64,000 bases of DNA from Nemertoderma westbladi (Eukaryota; Xenacoelomorpha; Nemertodermatida; Nemertodermatidae), in NCBI GenBank assembly GCA_032718475.1, contig JAUCBJ010007542.1:1-64000 (forward strand), given 5' to 3'. Both the position numbers and the translations under genes were made by a program. The notes beneath the pieces are model-generated. The model was not told the origin of the DNA. It searched no databases and saw only the letters and a list, made by a program, of their open reading frames with translations. This document shows positions 47,342 to 57,925 of the stretch, one piece after another; positions within the stretch are counted from its first letter, which is position 1; each line of letters starts with the position of its first letter.

Positions 47342-50300
47342 CCTAGACCAGGTCAGGTCAAGTATTCTAGGTCATTGATCAAGAAAACTTGCCACCTCCA
47401 TGCAGCATAAAGGAGGTGCCACCTGTAGCTGCATAGACCCTCTTACTAGGGCAAATCTGGTCCTGTAACTAGGACCCCCTTCGTTCTGGGATAAGGACGC
47501 CCTTGGTCCTGGATTAAGGACCCATATACTTGGCTGCAGGGGTATATGGCCTGACCAGGCAGATGGTGATCTACCAATGGCTGGTCAGGAGTAGAGTGTT
47601 CTCATGTCCACTCTGAGAGCACTTCACTGCGACCTGCACCTGGCAGCAAGGGTACAGGGCATGACCCAGCAGATGAGCTGCAACAGCCAATGGTGGGTCA
47701 TGTGCGCCAGAGTAGATATGGGTGATGGGCCTCATATCTGACTCCATTGCGACACCCACCCTGTGGAATGGCAAACCAGGGTGTGGTATTTGCCCCGAGA
47801 GCTGACTCGGCAAAAAAGCACCCCCCAACCCCCACTATGGATTACATTAGCAATGCGGAGGTCCGGCCACTAGAGGCCAGTGGAATTACCGGACACAATC
47901 GGCCTCACAGGCGTCAGTTAACTCCTGACCGGCTGCCTGTCTCACCCCCTACTGGAGAGAGAGCAGCCAACAATTCTTTGAGTCCCTTTCCTGATGACCT
48001 TTCTGGCCCAAACCCTGGGTCACCAGGAAGGCCAGATTGTGATGGGGAGAAGGATTCTGGAGTTGGAGGCTACTCTCATGTTCCACCCCGACCAACAAAG
48101 CCATTGGTGAATCTGAGGCAAGTCACAAGACTAGCCTCAGTAAACACACTAACACTCGGGTCCCCAATGCGACAAGGTGAGCTGACTGCCTTGGCAGATA
48201 AGCTTTCTCTTAGCGCAGTGGGTGTTCAAGAGCACCGAATGCAGACTGGACAGACTGATGAGGTTCTGATTAAGGATATGGGGGGTGGTTGGCGACTCGC
48301 CCTCGCGTCAGCAGATGATAGTGGCAATGGTGGAATTGGTCTATTGATGAATCCAACTGCACATGCAGCATTGGACAAAATAGACCAAATCTCTAACCGC
48401 ATCATCCGTTGCCACTTCTCATGTTCTGGAAGACTGGCTAAGAAGTTTCCTAAGGTGGTTCTGATTGTGTGCTACTCTCCAACTAGTGTTGCCCCTGTAG
48501 AGGAGGTGGAAAATTTCTACCACAATCTACAAGCAGCTACTGATGGAGTGGATCAGCATGCATTCTTAACATTCCTGGGAGACGTTAATGCAAGTCTGCA
48601 TCAATCACCGACATCGCCCTGGGTCTATAGCAATAGTGTTAACCGAAATTCTGTCCATCTTCAGGATTTTATCTCTGGAAATGGGTTGTTTTCGGCTGGA
48701 ACCCAGTTCAAGAAGCGAACTGGAAAGCTATGGACTCATAGTGGACCCAGTGGTCACAAGTCCCAGATAGACCATATTCTGTTTCGTAGGAAATACAGGA
48801 GCTCTATACAAGACTGTAATGCATTTACACTTCGACCCTTCTCCAGTGATCACCGCCTTATTGTGGCCAAGGTAAGACTTAGTCTGCGTGCTAGCAGAAC
48901 AACGAAATCTGCCTTGCCACGGCATGACTGGTCCTCTCTGTTGCAACAGCCAAGTGTGAGATCCAGCTTCACACTACAGCTGAGCAACAGGTATGAGGCT
49001 CTTGCCTCTGAGGCGGCAGATCACTGTGAGGGCTATACTGCCTTTACAGAAGCAGTTAAGTTAGCAGCTGCAGAAACAGTTCCTGTATACCCTCGAAACA
49101 GGAAAAGGGCCCCCTGGACTGACAACAAAATTCAGAAGTGCCGAAATGACCTTCATAAGGCGCAGAAAGAGTCCCGACTCAAACAGACTACAGCGGCCAA
49201 GAATGCAGTTAAAGCTGCATCTAGGTCCCTGAACAGGCAGTACTCTGTTAATCTACAGGAGCTAATAAACCAACAGGTTGATGCCATCAATGATGCTGAC
49301 GACAGCAGGCAATCATCCCAGGCATGGAAATCGATCAATCTGCTTACTGGGCGGAAAAGCCAACCAACCACCAAGGTTAAGGCTGAATCACCAGCCGATC
49401 GCCTCAATGGTTGGAAAGCCCACTTTGAAAAGCTCCTCAATAATGACAGGGTATTGCCTGATAACTTTATAGAAGTAAAAGTGTCTGAGTCTGTACTCCC
49501 AGATATTCCCATTGGCGATATCTCCTTTGCAGAAGTGAATGCTGCTGCAAAGAGCATTAAGACCAATCGTGCCAGTGGAGTAGATGGTGTTCCCCCTGAG
49601 GTCTTTAAAATACCTGAGTGTTTAAAGCTCATCTATCCCATCATAGTAGACATGTACCGTACAACAAGAGTCCCACAAGAAATGAAAACAAATAAGTTGG
49701 TGCCAGTTCCCAAGAAAGGCAACCTAACACTCTATGGTTCTTTTCGGGGAATCTCATTGATCTCGATTGCTGCAAAACTATACAATAGAATTCTATTAAA
49801 TCGCATCAGGGATCCCATTGAGAGACTGCTACGTGGAAATCAGAATGGGTTCCGTAAAGGTCGTGGGACCATGGAGCCCATTTTGGCACTTAGAAGGATA
49901 ATTGAAGAGTTATCAAAAAAGAAAGACAGGCATCTGGCTGTTATCTTTGTTGACTTCTTCAAGGCCTTTGATTCAGTCTCTCGCTCACGTATGTTCAGCA
50001 TACTTTCATTATATGGGATTCCTGATGAAATTATTGCAGCAATCAGATCAGTATACGATGGTTCAACAACATTTGTGTCTACTGTTGACGGTGACACAGA
50101 ACCATTTGAAGTGTTATGGGGCGTCCTCCAAGGAGACACACTTGCACCATTCTTGTTCATTATTGTGGTTGACTATGTTCTACGCATGTCCTTAGATCAT
50201 CATAATGATGATGGGGTGATGATAACTCCACCTACTGGCTCCAGAAGTCGAGGAAATCCTGCCAAGTACCTAACTGATCTAGACTTTGCTGATGACTTAG

Positions 50301-51110
50301 GAGTACTCTCAGAATCATTAGAGGGAGCCCAGCGGCTCCTCAGCTCATTAGAACATGCTGCTTCTAGTGTTGGTCTTTTTATTAACTCCAGAAAGACCAA
50401 AATTCTGACAGTTAACTTTGAAAGTCCTCAGCAAGTCTCTGATCGGATGAGCATAAGCTCAAAGGATGGTATGCTTGAGCATGTGGACGACTTCTGTTAC
50501 CTGGGATCATGGATCCGGAAGTCAGGTGAGGACCTTCGAATACGTAAGGGAAAGGCATGGGCAGCCTTGAATAGGCTTTCCAGGATTTGGAAGTCACCTA
50601 GAATTAATCGGAAACTTAAGGTCCGATTATTTAGAGCAGCAGTAGTTCCAGTACTCCTCTACGGGAGTCCATGCTGGGCTCTAACTGCTGAGGACACCAA
50701 ATCTCTGGATGGCACATTCACAAGAATGCTACGCCGGGTACATTGTGTCAAGTACAATGCACACATCTCCAACCAGACACTATATAACATTGGAGGTGTC
50801 TCATTGGTTCCCCCAAGCTTGACACTAGAACAAAATCGGCTCCGCTTTGCAGGACATTGCTTTCGCCGTGAGGACCAGCCAGTGCATAATCTTGTACTTT
50901 GGCAGCCTCATGGAGTGAATAAGCATGGTGGACAACCCATGACTTTCTTGAGACGCATCTTAAAGGACACTGGCCTTGAAGATGCGGATGATCTAGCAAA
51001 TGTCATGGGTGATAGGGAGTTGTGGCGGTGCGATTTTGTCGATAAGCCGGCACAGCATTCTTAAAAATGCAGCTGCAATGCAGCATGCCGATCCTAGTAG
51101 TAGTAGTAGT
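47342..51110 (+). mobile_element. RTE-like LINE, full-length insertion (3.77 kb)
   Basis: It is flanked by the 11-bp direct duplication GAGACCCTAGT (47331-47341, 51111-51121). It has a ~0.45 kb 5' untranslated region with repeated CATGACCCAGCAGATG-like words, a single long ORF, and a TAG trinucleotide tail (51095-51110). Single ORF, APE endonuclease and microsatellite tail fit RTE-type LINEs. A decayed fragment of the same family lies at 6490-6888. Confidence 0.9.
47837..51064 (+). CDS. RTE-like LINE protein: APE endonuclease and reverse transcriptase
   Basis: Open frame of 1,075 codons from ATG 47837 (an earlier in-frame ATG is at 47768). A Pro/Ser-rich leader precedes the endonuclease at ~95-350 (ASVNTLTL, VGVQEHRM, FLGDVNASL, SQIDHILFR, SSDHRLIVA). 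The RT spans roughly 600-900 with GVDGVPPEVFK, GISLISIAAKLYNRILLNRI, FVDFFKAFDSVSR, GVLQGDTLAPFLF and the FADD box (YADD replaced by FADD, usual in RTE-like LINEs). The C-terminal part has RMLRRVHCVKYN and FAGHCFRR. No stop interrupts it, so the copy may be recent. It would perform target-primed reverse transcription. Confidence 0.85.
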   Translation: MDYISNAEVRPLEASGITGHNRPHRRQLTPDRLPVSPPTGERAANNSLSPFPDDLSGPNPGSPGRPDCDGEKDSGVGGYSHVPPRPTKPLVNLRQVTRLASVNTLTLGSPMRQGELTALADKLSLSAVGVQEHRMQTGQTDEVLIKDMGGGWRLALASADDSGNGGIGLLMNPTAHAALDKIDQISNRIIRCHFSCSGRLAKKFPKVVLIVCYSPTSVAPVEEVENFYHNLQAATDGVDQHAFLTFLGDVNASLHQSPTSPWVYSNSVNRNSVHLQDFISGNGLFSAGTQFKKRTGKLWTHSGPSGHKSQIDHILFRRKYRSSIQDCNAFTLRPFSSDHRLIVAKVRLSLRASRTTKSALPRHDWSSLLQQPSVRSSFTLQLSNRYEALASEAADHCEGYTAFTEAVKLAAAETVPVYPRNRKRAPWTDNKIQKCRNDLHKAQKESRLKQTTAAKNAVKAASRSLNRQYSVNLQELINQQVDAINDADDSRQSSQAWKSINLLTGRKSQPTTKVKAESPADRLNGWKAHFEKLLNNDRVLPDNFIEVKVSESVLPDIPIGDISFAEVNAAAKSIKTNRASGVDGVPPEVFKIPECLKLIYPIIVDMYRTTRVPQEMKTNKLVPVPKKGNLTLYGSFRGISLISIAAKLYNRILLNRIRDPIERLLRGNQNGFRKGRGTMEPILALRRIIEELSKKKDRHLAVIFVDFFKAFDSVSRSRMFSILSLYGIPDEIIAAIRSVYDGSTTFVSTVDGDTEPFEVLWGVLQGDTLAPFLFIIVVDYVLRMSLDHHNDDGVMITPPTGSRSRGNPAKYLTDLDFADDLGVLSESLEGAQRLLSSLEHAASSVGLFINSRKTKILTVNFESPQQVSDRMSISSKDGMLEHVDDFCYLGSWIRKSGEDLRIRKGKAWAALNRLSRIWKSPRINRKLKVRLFRAAVVPVLLYGSPCWALTAEDTKSLDGTFTRMLRRVHCVKYNAHISNQTLYNIGGVSLVPPSLTLEQNRLRFAGHCFRREDQPVHNLVLWQPHGVNKHGGQPMTFLRRILKDTGLEDADDLANVMGDRELWRCDFVDKPAQHS

Positions 51111-51310
51111 GAGACCCTAGTGGCTCGGCGGCAGGGGATGCGGGAACGCGGCCTAGCCTGCGTTCTTAGGGGGAGTTCGGAGGTGGCTGCAGTTCGCTCT
51201 CCTCCGCTCAAACTCCCTTTGTCTGCGTGGTGGCCGGCGACCATGGAGGGCGCTGGGCTTTGGGGATGTTGCGGGTCAGCTGGGCAATGACCTCGCAGGC
51301 CGATATTAAT
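51111..51310 (+). pseudogene. Old retrotransposon RT, piece 4 (C-terminal end)
   Basis: After the second copy of GAGACCCTAGT the GC-rich sequence reads ARRQGMRERGLACVLRGSSE and further basic residues, in keeping with the C-terminus of the element in piece 3 (which ends HLAETL). The GC content drops sharply at about 51310, where the old element ends. Confidence 0.6.
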
Positions 51311-53377
51311 CCACGGTGCACCCCCTTTTTTAATTGTATTGAATTGAATGATATATCAGATCTTGTTGAATAATAATATAATAGCATATTACTTGATTGC
51401 GTTAGTATTGAATCTTTAATATATTATACTAAATAATAATAATATTTATTATATTATGTAAATATATTAATAGTATAAACAGCTTTACCATAAATATATT
51501 GTTATACAGTATTTCACATTTAAAATTTATTTAATTAATTATTTTGCATTTTATACAAACACTGATATTATTTTTAGCGTATTTACAAAAGCAAAGAATA
51601 CAAAGGTGCTTTTGTGGTAAGTATGCAAATACAGTTTTTATGTTAATGCAAATTCTTACACAGTAATATTAACCAAGTATAACAGTATAACAAGTTAAAC
51701 AGTAAAATTCAGTTTTTATTCTTTCATAATATGTTATTTTTTGTTGGTTTTAAATAAAATTTGAAATATTTTTGGTACTAAACAAGATCCCCAATGTCCC
51801 GTCAACACCTTGGGTTGACGTGAGGGACATTGGGGCTAATCTGTAATAAGGAATTCAGTTTCCAACAATTCCTTAAATCACACTCTTATATGAACAGAAC
51901 TTCACAGTCTAGTCCAATACTAGTGACGGGCCTAGCGGCCTGATAAGGAGCCCGACTTTTTATTTCAAATAAAAGAGACAACGAGAAAAATTATAGAACT
52001 AATTATGTAAAAATACAATCATATTTCATACAATAATTAGTAATAAATTCGATCTATTATTATTTGCTCAATTCTAGAACAAAATCCACCTGCAAATAGT
52101 GAAGACCTCGTTTTGGAATTTCGAAACCATGCTGGTCCGATGCGCGATGTCGAGTTTAGTTAATAAATAGAAAACTATATCAATTTATATGTACCTAGTA
52201 ATTAGAAATCCTTATGAATGTAATCAAATGCTAATTATTATAGAAAAATTTCCTCAAAAAGTAAGTCTTGGCATTGGTGACGCGAAACTAGGCTAGTTAG
52301 ATATTGCGTTTAATATAAAAATCGAAAACCCCCATCAAATTCCGTAAAGGCGTTAATAAAATATTTTTAAAATTTTTAAAATTGGTAAAATTCTAGAATT
52401 AGAAAAATTACATTTTGAACGGCAATATATGTGGTTCCGAAACATGGATAGGCTGAAAGAGGACTTCGTGAAAGAGGACATTCTGCCTATTTTAGTAACA
52501 TCCAGGGAATCTGACTAATCCGCTTATCCGCTAAATGTCATTCACCTAACAAAACATTTTGAATGCCACAGTGAGTAACCCGATAAGATTATAAAGCAGT
52601 GATTTTTAAATTTTAAACTATAATGTTAACCTATGGAGAATCATATATGGCAGATTAAACATACACTTTTATAAACATACAGTCTCTACAGTATTAATGT
52701 TGGCCCAAAGATTTCTAAATAAAACAATTATGATTAGGCAATAGTGCAATACAGTGCAATAGATACAGTGCAATAGTACTTGATCAAATAGAAAGGCTGC
52801 AACAATAATTTGAAAGCAATAATCGTAATTCCTCAATTTTCGGAAAAAGGCTACAACGCTACGTACAGTATATTAATATGACCAATATGAATGAAAACAT
52901 CTTGCTTGAAATAGTTTAATCCAAGGATACTGTTTAACTCATTAGTGGTTCGTCAATCCAAGGAAACTCCAGTTACGGAAACTTCATTTGTGTAAGCTCT
53001 TCTGCCTGCAACTGTTCTATTCCTGCTAGGTTCTTTGAAAGAGATGGCCTCCTAACTGTCAATACCAATTATTAGAGAATAAACATGGAGACCACAATTA
53101 TTGCGAAATTAATACATAAACAAGAAACCTGCGTGTTATCTACTAGTTACGTTAGTTACACAACTAACTTACTTTCTGGAATCCTGCTAGAAGTAACATG
53201 TGATTCACAACATATTTGTTTACATATGTAATAACTTTTACTTAAATATAATTAGGTAATAATAAGTATGCCTATTTATCTAATTACCGGTATGTAGGCC
53301 CTAATATGTATTGACTTGGAAAACTGGAGTACTGTACTCTGATGTGACTTAATAAAGATGTTGACATAAAGTTGATT
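51311..53377. other. AT-rich intergenic DNA with one strong hairpin
   Basis: No gene is supported. A 47-bp inverted repeat at 51789-51835 (CCCCAATGTCCC...GGGACATTGGGG, with inner GTCAAC/GTTGAC) stands out from the AT-rich background. Otherwise it is low complexity. The promoter of the gene at 53378 would lie here, but no core element is clear. Confidence 0.6.
51789..51835. repeat. 47-bp hairpin, 12-bp perfect arms
   Basis: CCCCAATGTCCC pairs with GGGACATTGGGG, and inside it GTCAAC pairs with GTTGAC, around a loop ACCTTGG-type core. It could be the fused ends of a deleted DNA transposon or a regulatory or termination hairpin. Confidence 0.8.
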
Positions 53378-55750
53378 ATGAGATCTTCAGAGACTGCGCG
53401 TCTTCACTCAGAGGGTAATTCTTTAACGCCCGTGGAAAAAGTTGAATTACGCGAAGTTAACCGGTCGCCTCAAATACAGAAAAACGTAAAGGCGGACATT
53501 CCGAGAGACAATCAACAAACAAACTGCTTGCGAAGACTGCTGAAAGATCATAAGAAAAAACTTATATCCGCAGGTGTCATATGTTTTCTCGTATCTCTTG
53601 CTGTCATATTACTAAGCATGCTGCTACCTGGGGCACCAGAGTCGGCACTACCACCACCACCACCACCACCCACCACCATTACAGCACCACCACCCACCAC
53701 CACTACAGCACAACCACCCACCACAACTACCAAGGCAGTATTCCCATGTGCCGGTAATTCCGTTTCTAATAAACCTGCTTCTTTTTTAAACAACGACGTG
53801 ATCTGCGACGGTGGTGATCTTATAATACAGTTTCGAGACGAGTCATCTTCCACTGATTTCAATAAAGATTGGGATTCTTATGAAAAAGGTTTTGGTGACA
53901 TGAGTGGAAAAGGTTACTGGCTCGGGTTAGAAACAACTCATCTAATAACAACAGAATGGGAATGTGATCTAAAGATTAAATTTAAGGTATTACTTGGCCT
54001 GCCCCCTCCTCTCATTTATACAAAAAATTTCAGATCATGTTTTCAGTTTTCTTATACCGTAGATTAATGTTAACCAACTTTATAATATTTAATTTTATGT
54101 TAGCTAAGTCATTATTGATACCTTTTTTGGTACTACTATGTTATGGGTACCCACTTTTTGACCAATTTTTTTCTTATGAAAATGGCTTTTATTATGAGGT
54201 TTTTTGTTCTAGAACTAATATTTGACCTTCTGACAGTTAGTTGGTAGCTATAAATTTTTATTTTCGTGTTAGCTAGTACTTTTTATTAGCTAGTTAAAAA
54301 AATAAAAAATATAATTTAATCCTCAATTACATTTATGTGGAATAATTTATGAGTAATGGTAGCTAGTAATTTGAATTTTTTAGCTAGGGGGTTATAGCTA
54401 GTCATAATTATTTACTAGCTAGTTTTTTTATGTGCTGTAAAAATACAGTTAATATTATTCATGTTGTCAATCAAGTTGTGTAAATGTAAATATAAAATTA
54501 TGTATATTTTTTATTACACTCAGTCAGAAATATAATATGTAATTTTAAAAACAGTAGCTACCTTAAAAAAAACACTAGCTACCATAAAAAAAACAATAGC
54601 TATCGTCTCTAAGGAGATGAAATTTATGTTCTAAAAGAAAAACCCTCATGATAATAGCTATTATAATGGTCAAATAATTGGTCAAAAAGTGGGTACCCAT
54701 AACATAGTAGTACCGGTACCCCTTTTTTTTCATGCACTTTAATCAATTAAAAAAACAATCTACTTAAATCACTAGCTACCCTAAATATTAGTAATTATAG
54801 TTAGTAATTTAATCTATAAATACTGTATATACAGTACTGTATTAAATCTACGGTGGCTGATCTTTGCCAATTAATTAATTTTTCTATTTTTTTCGGAAGT
54901 TCTCAATGACGTCATAATTTATGGTCGACAGTGGTGAGAGGAAATGCGACTGCAGTCCTCGGCACCTTCCCCTCTAACAGAAATCTAGACGTGATTTTCT
55001 TACTTTAAATTGTAAACCACATGTGTCGAGGTGCCGAAAAGGGCACTAGTGTATATTGTGCACACCCCCCCCCCCCCCCCCCCCCCCCCTCCCCTCAAAT
55101 TTTGTATACTAGCTAGTTTTTGTTACTTTTACTTATAATTGTTCTAGAACATATAATCTATTCATTTAATATAACAATTTTGTTCTATAACAAATATTTT
55201 TTGTTCTAGAACCAAAAATAGAAAAAACTAGTTAATTTGTTTATATTTACTAGTAATTGTTTTTAACTCTTACTAATCAAACATTATTATTTTTTTTCAT
55301 TTACATGTTATTCAAAAAACCTAAAGAAAAACTCTAAATAATTAAACTCTCAATTACTAATAAAACTTTCAATAAATTGGGGAGGGAGGCATGCCAAGTA
55401 ATACCGAATTAACAATTTAGTCTTCGAATTCTATTTGGCATGCCACATATAAGAATGTAAAGATAGGTTCAGGAGAAACAAATTACACGTTAATTTACGG
55501 AACATTTGGAATTTTCCAAAACATGAATAATGAAATGGCCGCTGCTAATGGTTCGCAGTTCTCTACTAAAGACGCAGATCATGATGATTCCGCCGACACC
55601 TCGTTGGCTAGAGAGCGGACCGGCGGTTGGTGGCATACCACGGATTCCAAGACGAACCTCAATGGGGATTATCAGTCTGTTGAAAGAAACTTTTGGGGCG
55701 AAAAAAAAGTCGTTACATGGTCTACGATGATAATTCGTAACTGCGTTTAA
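53378..55750 (+). CDS. Type II membrane protein with fibrinogen-related domain (two exons)
   Basis: Exon 1 53378-53986 and exon 2 55421-55750, joined at AAG|GTATTA and TTTAG|TCT in phase 0, give 312 residues. Residues 1-61 are a polar, basic cytoplasmic part. About 62-83 form one membrane segment (LISAGVICFLVSLAVILLSM) with no signal peptide. A Pro/Thr stalk of TTTT and PPP repeats spans ~92-120. The fibrinogen-related domain follows, with DFNKDWDSYEKGFGDMSGKG and YWLGLETTH in exon 1, and FSTKDADHDDS (calcium-site-like), GGWWHTT and NLNGDY in exon 2. Such domains bind sugars or acetyl groups on cell surfaces and are abundant in invertebrate immunity. The Cys pair that normally flanks the GGWW motif is replaced (TSLA, HTTDS), so one disulfide is lost. 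This could be a real host gene or a retired paralogue. Confidence 0.72.
53987..55420 (+). other. Intron of fibrinogen-domain gene
   Basis: 1.43 kb, AT-rich, starting GTATTA and ending TTTAG. It contains an inverted-repeat element (54129-54714), many AGCTAGT words and a C-run of ~24 at 55066-55089. Confidence 0.65.
54129..54714. mobile_element. MITE-like inverted-repeat element in the intron
   Basis: GGTACTACTATGTTATGGGT with the following ACCCACTTTTTGACCAATT is mirrored at 54676-54714. That is nearly 40 bp of perfect inverted repeat bounding ~0.59 kb of AT-rich sequence rich in TAGCTA. No gene and no clear target duplication were seen. Confidence 0.75.
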
Positions 55751-56802
55751 TTAAATGAATAGGAATACTGTTTGTTAAACGTACCTTTTAATTGTTTAAA
55801 ACCGGGAATTTAATTTTGAAGCTCCCACTATAGCCTTTATAATGTTATTGTTACCGGTAATGTAAATTGGTTTTTTACTCTCCATCTTCGGTGTACCTTA
55901 CACGATACTACTTCGCCCTGTCGACACCCTCTGCTATTTTTTGCAATATATCTAATGTTTAGTTCAGAGCCCAACATGTATTTTTCGTGCGGGCACCAAA
56001 ATTGACTGCCACACGAAATTTTCAAAATTGATTGTTTCGAAATTATTATTATCTGACCTATATTCTCGCGATTTATAGGTTTTCTATTATCGCGAATTGA
56101 TAGGATTTAATATAATAATATACACCCGGGGTAAATTGAAACTGCTAAAATAAGCAACTGTAAAAGGCCGCACTATTAGTAAAATATGTAAAGTTAGTTA
56201 TATAAAAAAATAAATATTAATTTAATTATAAAAGTTGATTAGTGTAGGCCTATTTTGCGGTTTGCTAGTTTGCGGATAACGAAGGGCTGCAGGGGCATGC
56301 CAGGGCATGGTACAGTAGAGGTTGTCACAGCGGTGCGAGCAGAAACTGCTTACACACTCTGAGGTTCTCGTATGGAATGGCTGGCGGTTGCAGCATAGTT
56401 TATGATGGAACCCATGCACAGTGGTCCAGATGCGGCCAAAAGTCCCAAAAAAATGTTTTATTAAAATTTAATTTTAACCAACACAAAATGTTCACAAGAT
56501 CCGAGCAACCAGACGACATTTTTTTTTTTCATGTTTTTGAAAATTTCTTCCAAAACTGACCAAAATTACTTGAAATTTTCACATTTTGAAAAAAAAATAA
56601 CATTTTATGTGTAATTTGTTTTTTTTATAAAATCAGAACAAGACGTCGGAATCGCAAATTTTTTTGTGCACATTATCTACTCATGAAGCTGAACGTTAAT
56701 ATGGACGTTTTTACATCATTCACTCAAAGGCAGAGTATTTGCACAAGATAACACCATATTTTTCTGTAAAAACTACCGGCTTTTTAAATTTAGGATGCTA
56801 GA
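55751..56802. other. AT-rich non-coding stretch
   Basis: 3' flank of the fibrinogen-domain gene followed by AT-rich DNA with A/T homopolymers. No gene, RNA or mobile element was identified. It ends at the outer edge of the copy C LTR. Confidence 0.5.
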
Positions 56803-57848
56803 TGTTCGCGCTTTTAGACCTTTTAGCAGATAACCTGCCAATTTAAATGTCCCTTTAATTATAAATCGACTTTTGCCCTTACCTATTACATGGTGTACTG
56901 AATTTACATCCGCCGAAGCCAGTCCGTGCGCGGCGTATGACCCATGGATTAGGGTTCCCTAGAAAGTTATTGCGGTTTAGGCTGCTTTGTATTATTCGAT
57001 TGATCGCTACTATATAATCTCCGACAACTATATTTACTTTCGAGGAAATATTAGCAGTTCCTTTGGGACGTGGCGCTTTAAGTATAAAACAGAGTTATGA
57101 CTTACACTAATCACAACTAGATGGCTATAGAATCTCGTAAATAGCGCATTCTTTAGGAAATGCTTTATTAACCCTCACACTACTTCACACTAATTCACAC
57201 TAATTTGCCGATCGTCACTGATTTTGATCATATATAAGGAGGATTGCAACTGACACATGTAGGGATTATGAAACAGCATTTAATTCACACAAAAACCACT
57301 ATAATTTGAGTCGCAGTTGCTACCAGTAGACCCTTCTGCTTACCTCAGTAATTAAAAAAGTTGAGGGGTTTACGATTATTTATCGGTATTCTCCAAATAT
57401 AACATCCATTAATATAAACAGCAATTAACAACAATATAAACAGCATTAAGACAGTGCGGTGAACAGAGTCAGTATGTGTTGATGTGATGCGGTTTGTGCC
57501 GATGATAATAGATTTACGTTCTTATAACTCTAGCCATCAGATGTTCTTTGGGCAAAGTCTGAAACGTCTGGACTTAGGGCTGAATCCAGAATGGAATAGG
57601 ATTCTCAGAAAAACTGCCGCATTACACCATTTTCTATAGGGCTCTATTGGCATAACAGGGAAGGTTGCTCTGATTGGCTAAAAATATGTCCAAACAAAGA
57701 AACCTCCACATACACAAAGAATCAGCTGACAGATTTTGTCATCTCAGTTTATTTTCTGACAGAAGCGTAGCTGAACAATTCTCGGCCTTTTTAGAGTATT
57801 CAGCGCATTGTGTAAAAATAATTTGTTATGTCCGCAAAAGCTTTTACA
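56803..57848 (-). repeat. 3' LTR of copy C
   Basis: In sense it starts TGTAAAAGCTTTTGCGGACA at 57848 and ends AGCGCGAACA at 56803. It is ~1,046 bp, closest to the copy B LTRs in the segment near 56930 (cccatgg...tcatacgccgcgcacgg in sense). It has fewer TAGTGTGAA repeats than copy B. Confidence 0.88.
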
Positions 57849-57925
57849 CTGCTCCCAGAAAATGGGATTCAAGTCTATAAAATATAAAAATCACAGTTTC
57901 TAATATATAAAAATACTCTAAACTA

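Noticed and set aside
47571-51244. Several reverse-strand frames opposite the RTE-like LINE
   Set aside because: Antisense shadows of a 1,075-codon RT/endonuclease frame.
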